This document shows positions 6,450 through 7,552 of a stretch of DNA of 7,552 nt, piece by piece. Under the pieces are notes generated by a model. The model ran no database searches. It saw nothing but the letters and a program-made list of their open reading frames with translations, and was not told the DNA's origin. The number at the start of each line of letters is the position of its first letter. Position 1 is the stretch's first letter. This DNA is from Nitrosarchaeum sp. (lineage in GTDB: Archaea > Thermoproteota > Nitrososphaeria > Nitrososphaerales > Nitrosopumilaceae). Made by a program: the position numbers and the translations under genes. The stretch covers positions 1 through 7,552 of the forward strand of contig JACRND010000120.1 of NCBI GenBank assembly GCA_016234975.1. Direction: 5' to 3'.

Positions 6450-6905
6450 TTGAAGTGTTTATCAATATCACAACCTTTTGCAGATTTAATAATTTCTGGA
6501 AAAAAAACAATAGAATTGAGAAAATGGAGTACGAATTTTCGTGGAGAATTTTTGATTCATGCACCAATCAAAATAAAAATAGAGGATCGTAAAAGATTAA
6601 AAATTACAAAAAAATTAGATACAGGTGTAATTGTTGGAAAAGCTGAGATTTATGAGGTAAAAAAATATAATTCATTAAAAGAAATAAAAAAAGATCAAAA
6701 ATTTCATTTTGCTTCAAAAAATTTTCAAGGTAAAACTTTTGGATTCAAGATAAAAAATGTAAAACCATTAAGAATTCCAATTCCATGGAAAGGACAATTA
6801 GGATTATTCGATGTGGAATTATCAAAAGCAAGAATCAAAAATAAAGACATTGTAACTGACATCATAGATGAAGAATATCGTTATCAGTGGATTGGACATC
6901 ATTGA
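6450..6905 (+). CDS. ASCH-domain protein (predicted RNA-binding/modification), TTG start
   Basis: A 151-residue protein with an ASCH domain, a PUA-related beta-barrel fold proposed to bind RNA; some bacterial members hydrolyse N4-acetylcytidine. The N-terminal signature is LSISQPFADLIISGKKTIELR, in which the core GKKTIELR spans residues 17-24, followed by the strand GEFLIHAP (32-39). A later hydrophobic segment GVIVGKAEIYEV and GQLGLFDVEL fit the rest of the barrel. The protein is basic. I chose TTG at 6450 because it places MKCLSISQP at the N-terminus, the usual start of small ASCH proteins, and because a TATA box lies at leaderless distance. The frame stays open upstream to an ATG at 6345, but that would add 35 residues without family character and overlap the previous gene by 56 nt. 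The substrate is unknown; the 49-nt gap and own promoter suggest an independent unit. Confidence 0.78.
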   Translation: MKCLSISQPFADLIISGKKTIELRKWSTNFRGEFLIHAPIKIKIEDRKRLKITKKLDTGVIVGKAEIYEVKKYNSLKEIKKDQKFHFASKNFQGKTFGFKIKNVKPLRIPIPWKGQLGLFDVELSKARIKNKDIVTDIIDEEYRYQWIGHH

Positions 6906-6940
6906 GGACATACACAAATTATTGGAAAAAATCGGACTAG

Positions 6941-6950
6941 TATATATAAA
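6941..6950 (+). promoter_or_regulatory. Strong TATA box of the TBP gene
   Basis: TATATATAAA is the most canonical TATA box in the window. It is centred about 27 nt before the predicted start of transcription near 6972, so the TBP mRNA is essentially leaderless (ATG at 6974). Confidence 0.8.
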
Positions 6951-6967
6951 GGACCTATTTAAAGTCC
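6951..6967. promoter_or_regulatory. Candidate operator: second TATA-like element inside a GGAC/GTCC inverted repeat
   Basis: Between the TATA box and the ATG, TATTTAAA (6956-6963) is flanked by GGAC (6951-6954) and GTCC (6964-6967). Its complement, TTTAAATA, is identical to the reductase gene TATA box at 1033. A third GGAC precedes the main TATA box at 6934-6937. A protein bound here, TBP itself or a dimeric repressor, would block the initiation site, so this could be an autoregulatory site. The arms are only 4 bp, so this is a hypothesis. Confidence 0.35.
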
Positions 6968-6973
6968 GTCGAT

Positions 6974-7537
6974 ATGCCTCAAACAAAGCCTATTGTTAGT
7001 GTTGAAAATGTAGTTGCTTCTGCATCAGTAGACCAAAAAATTGATCTTAACGAAATAACTGAAAAATTTCCTGACACTGAATATCACCCCGAGCAATTTC
7101 CAGGATTGGTCTTTAGATTGCAAAATCCAAGAACTGCAACACTAATTTTTAGAACTGGAAAAATGGTATGTACAGGTGCAAAATCAGAAGATATGGCGAT
7201 CAAAGCAGTCAACACAGTAGTTCAAAAGTTACGAAAAGGTAAAATCAAAATTAAAAATGATGCAGTGATCACAGTACAAAATATCGTAGCGGCGATCAAC
7301 CTAGGTGGTAAAATTCACTTAGAAAAAGCAGCCAGAACACTACCAAGAAGCATGTATGAACCCGAGCAATTTCCAGGATTAATTCATAGAATGTTAGACC
7401 CAAAAACAGTCATATTGTTATTTGCCTCAGGAAAGCTAGTTTGTACTGGTGCAAAAAAAGAATCAGACGTATATCGTTCTGTTCATAATTTACATTCATT
7501 GTTAGAAGAAAAAAATCTAATGATATATGATCAGTAA
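6974..7537 (+). CDS. tbp: TATA-box binding protein (TBP)
   Basis: The 187-residue archaeal TBP is the basal factor that binds and bends the TATA box and recruits TFB and RNA polymerase. Its saddle is made of two direct repeats. Repeat 1 (about 7-90) contains EQFPGLVFRL and GKMVCTGAK (62-70). Repeat 2 (about 96-180) contains EQFPGLIHRM and GKLVCTGAK (153-161). All four phenylalanines that wedge into TATA DNA are present: F42 and F59 in repeat 1, F133 and F150 in repeat 2. The length is normal and the ATG at 6974 leaves a short N-terminal extension. There is no Shine-Dalgarno; the strong TATA box at 6941 makes the message near-leaderless, and a possible operator lies at 6951-6967. The gene ends 15 nt before the window edge. 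Confidence 0.97.
   Translation: MPQTKPIVSVENVVASASVDQKIDLNEITEKFPDTEYHPEQFPGLVFRLQNPRTATLIFRTGKMVCTGAKSEDMAIKAVNTVVQKLRKGKIKIKNDAVITVQNIVAAINLGGKIHLEKAARTLPRSMYEPEQFPGLIHRMLDPKTVILLFASGKLVCTGAKKESDVYRSVHNLHSLLEEKNLMIYDQ
7088..7107 (+). repeat. 20-bp exact direct repeat inside the TBP gene (copy 1; copy 2 at 7361-7380)
   Basis: The codons for PEQFPG plus adjoining bases are identical in both TBP repeats, 273 bp apart and in the same frame. The protein identity is expected from the duplicated fold, but identical codon choice through the whole stretch is more than selection on protein requires. It may reflect gene conversion between the halves, or simply narrow codon preference in this genome. 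Confidence 0.6.
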
Positions 7538-7552
7538 AACAGTTCTCATATA

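Noticed and set aside
1..7552. CRISPR arrays, insertion sequences, transposases, integrase or attachment sites.
   Set aside because: No spaced repeat series, terminal inverted repeats or transposase motifs were seen; the gene content is ordinary chromosomal archaeal housekeeping.

Overview
The window is AT-rich (roughly one third G+C by eye) and clearly archaeal. It carries ribosomal protein eS1 (S3Ae), a COG1325-type RNA-binding protein, a geranylgeranyl-reductase-family flavoprotein for isoprenoid lipids, and a TATA-box binding protein. Most transcription units have a TATA-like box centred about 26-27 nt before the start codon and no Shine-Dalgarno sequence, which means leaderless transcripts. 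Gene content, protein style and base composition best fit a marine ammonia-oxidising archaeon of the Nitrososphaerota (Thaumarchaeota), close to Nitrosopumilus. That placement is inference; no rRNA or amo gene is present to confirm it.

Layout, all genes on the + strand. Positions 1-876 hold the 3' part of the eS1 gene followed by the COG1325 RNA-binding gene, an information-processing pair. Positions 877-1062 are protein-free but not empty. They hold a small GC-rich island (about 907-980) with its own TATA box and T-run, which I read as a box C/D guide RNA with two kink-turns, and then the promoter of the next gene. Positions 1063-2520 encode the flavoprotein, from a GTG start. Positions 2557-4917 encode a MoxR-type AAA+ ATPase and a VWA/MIDAS protein that start and stop back to back, a chaperone pair of the CbbQ-CbbO/NorQ-NorD kind. 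Positions 4997-6400 encode a three-domain rhodanese-rhodanese-metallo-beta-lactamase protein related to persulfide dioxygenases. Positions 6450-6905 encode a small ASCH-domain protein, probably from a TTG start. Positions 6974-7537 encode the TATA-binding protein, behind a very strong TATA box and a second TATA-like element inside a short inverted repeat.

The genes do not form one pathway. The window reads as short independent units: translation/RNA processing, lipid saturation, metalloprotein maturation, sulfur handling, RNA-related ASCH protein and basal transcription. The two points most worth following are the unannotated C/D-type sRNA between the COG1325 and reductase genes, and the promoter architecture of the TBP gene, which suggests autoregulation. 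The MoxR-VWA pair without a visible client and the rearranged rhodanese/MBL fusion are also worth attention.
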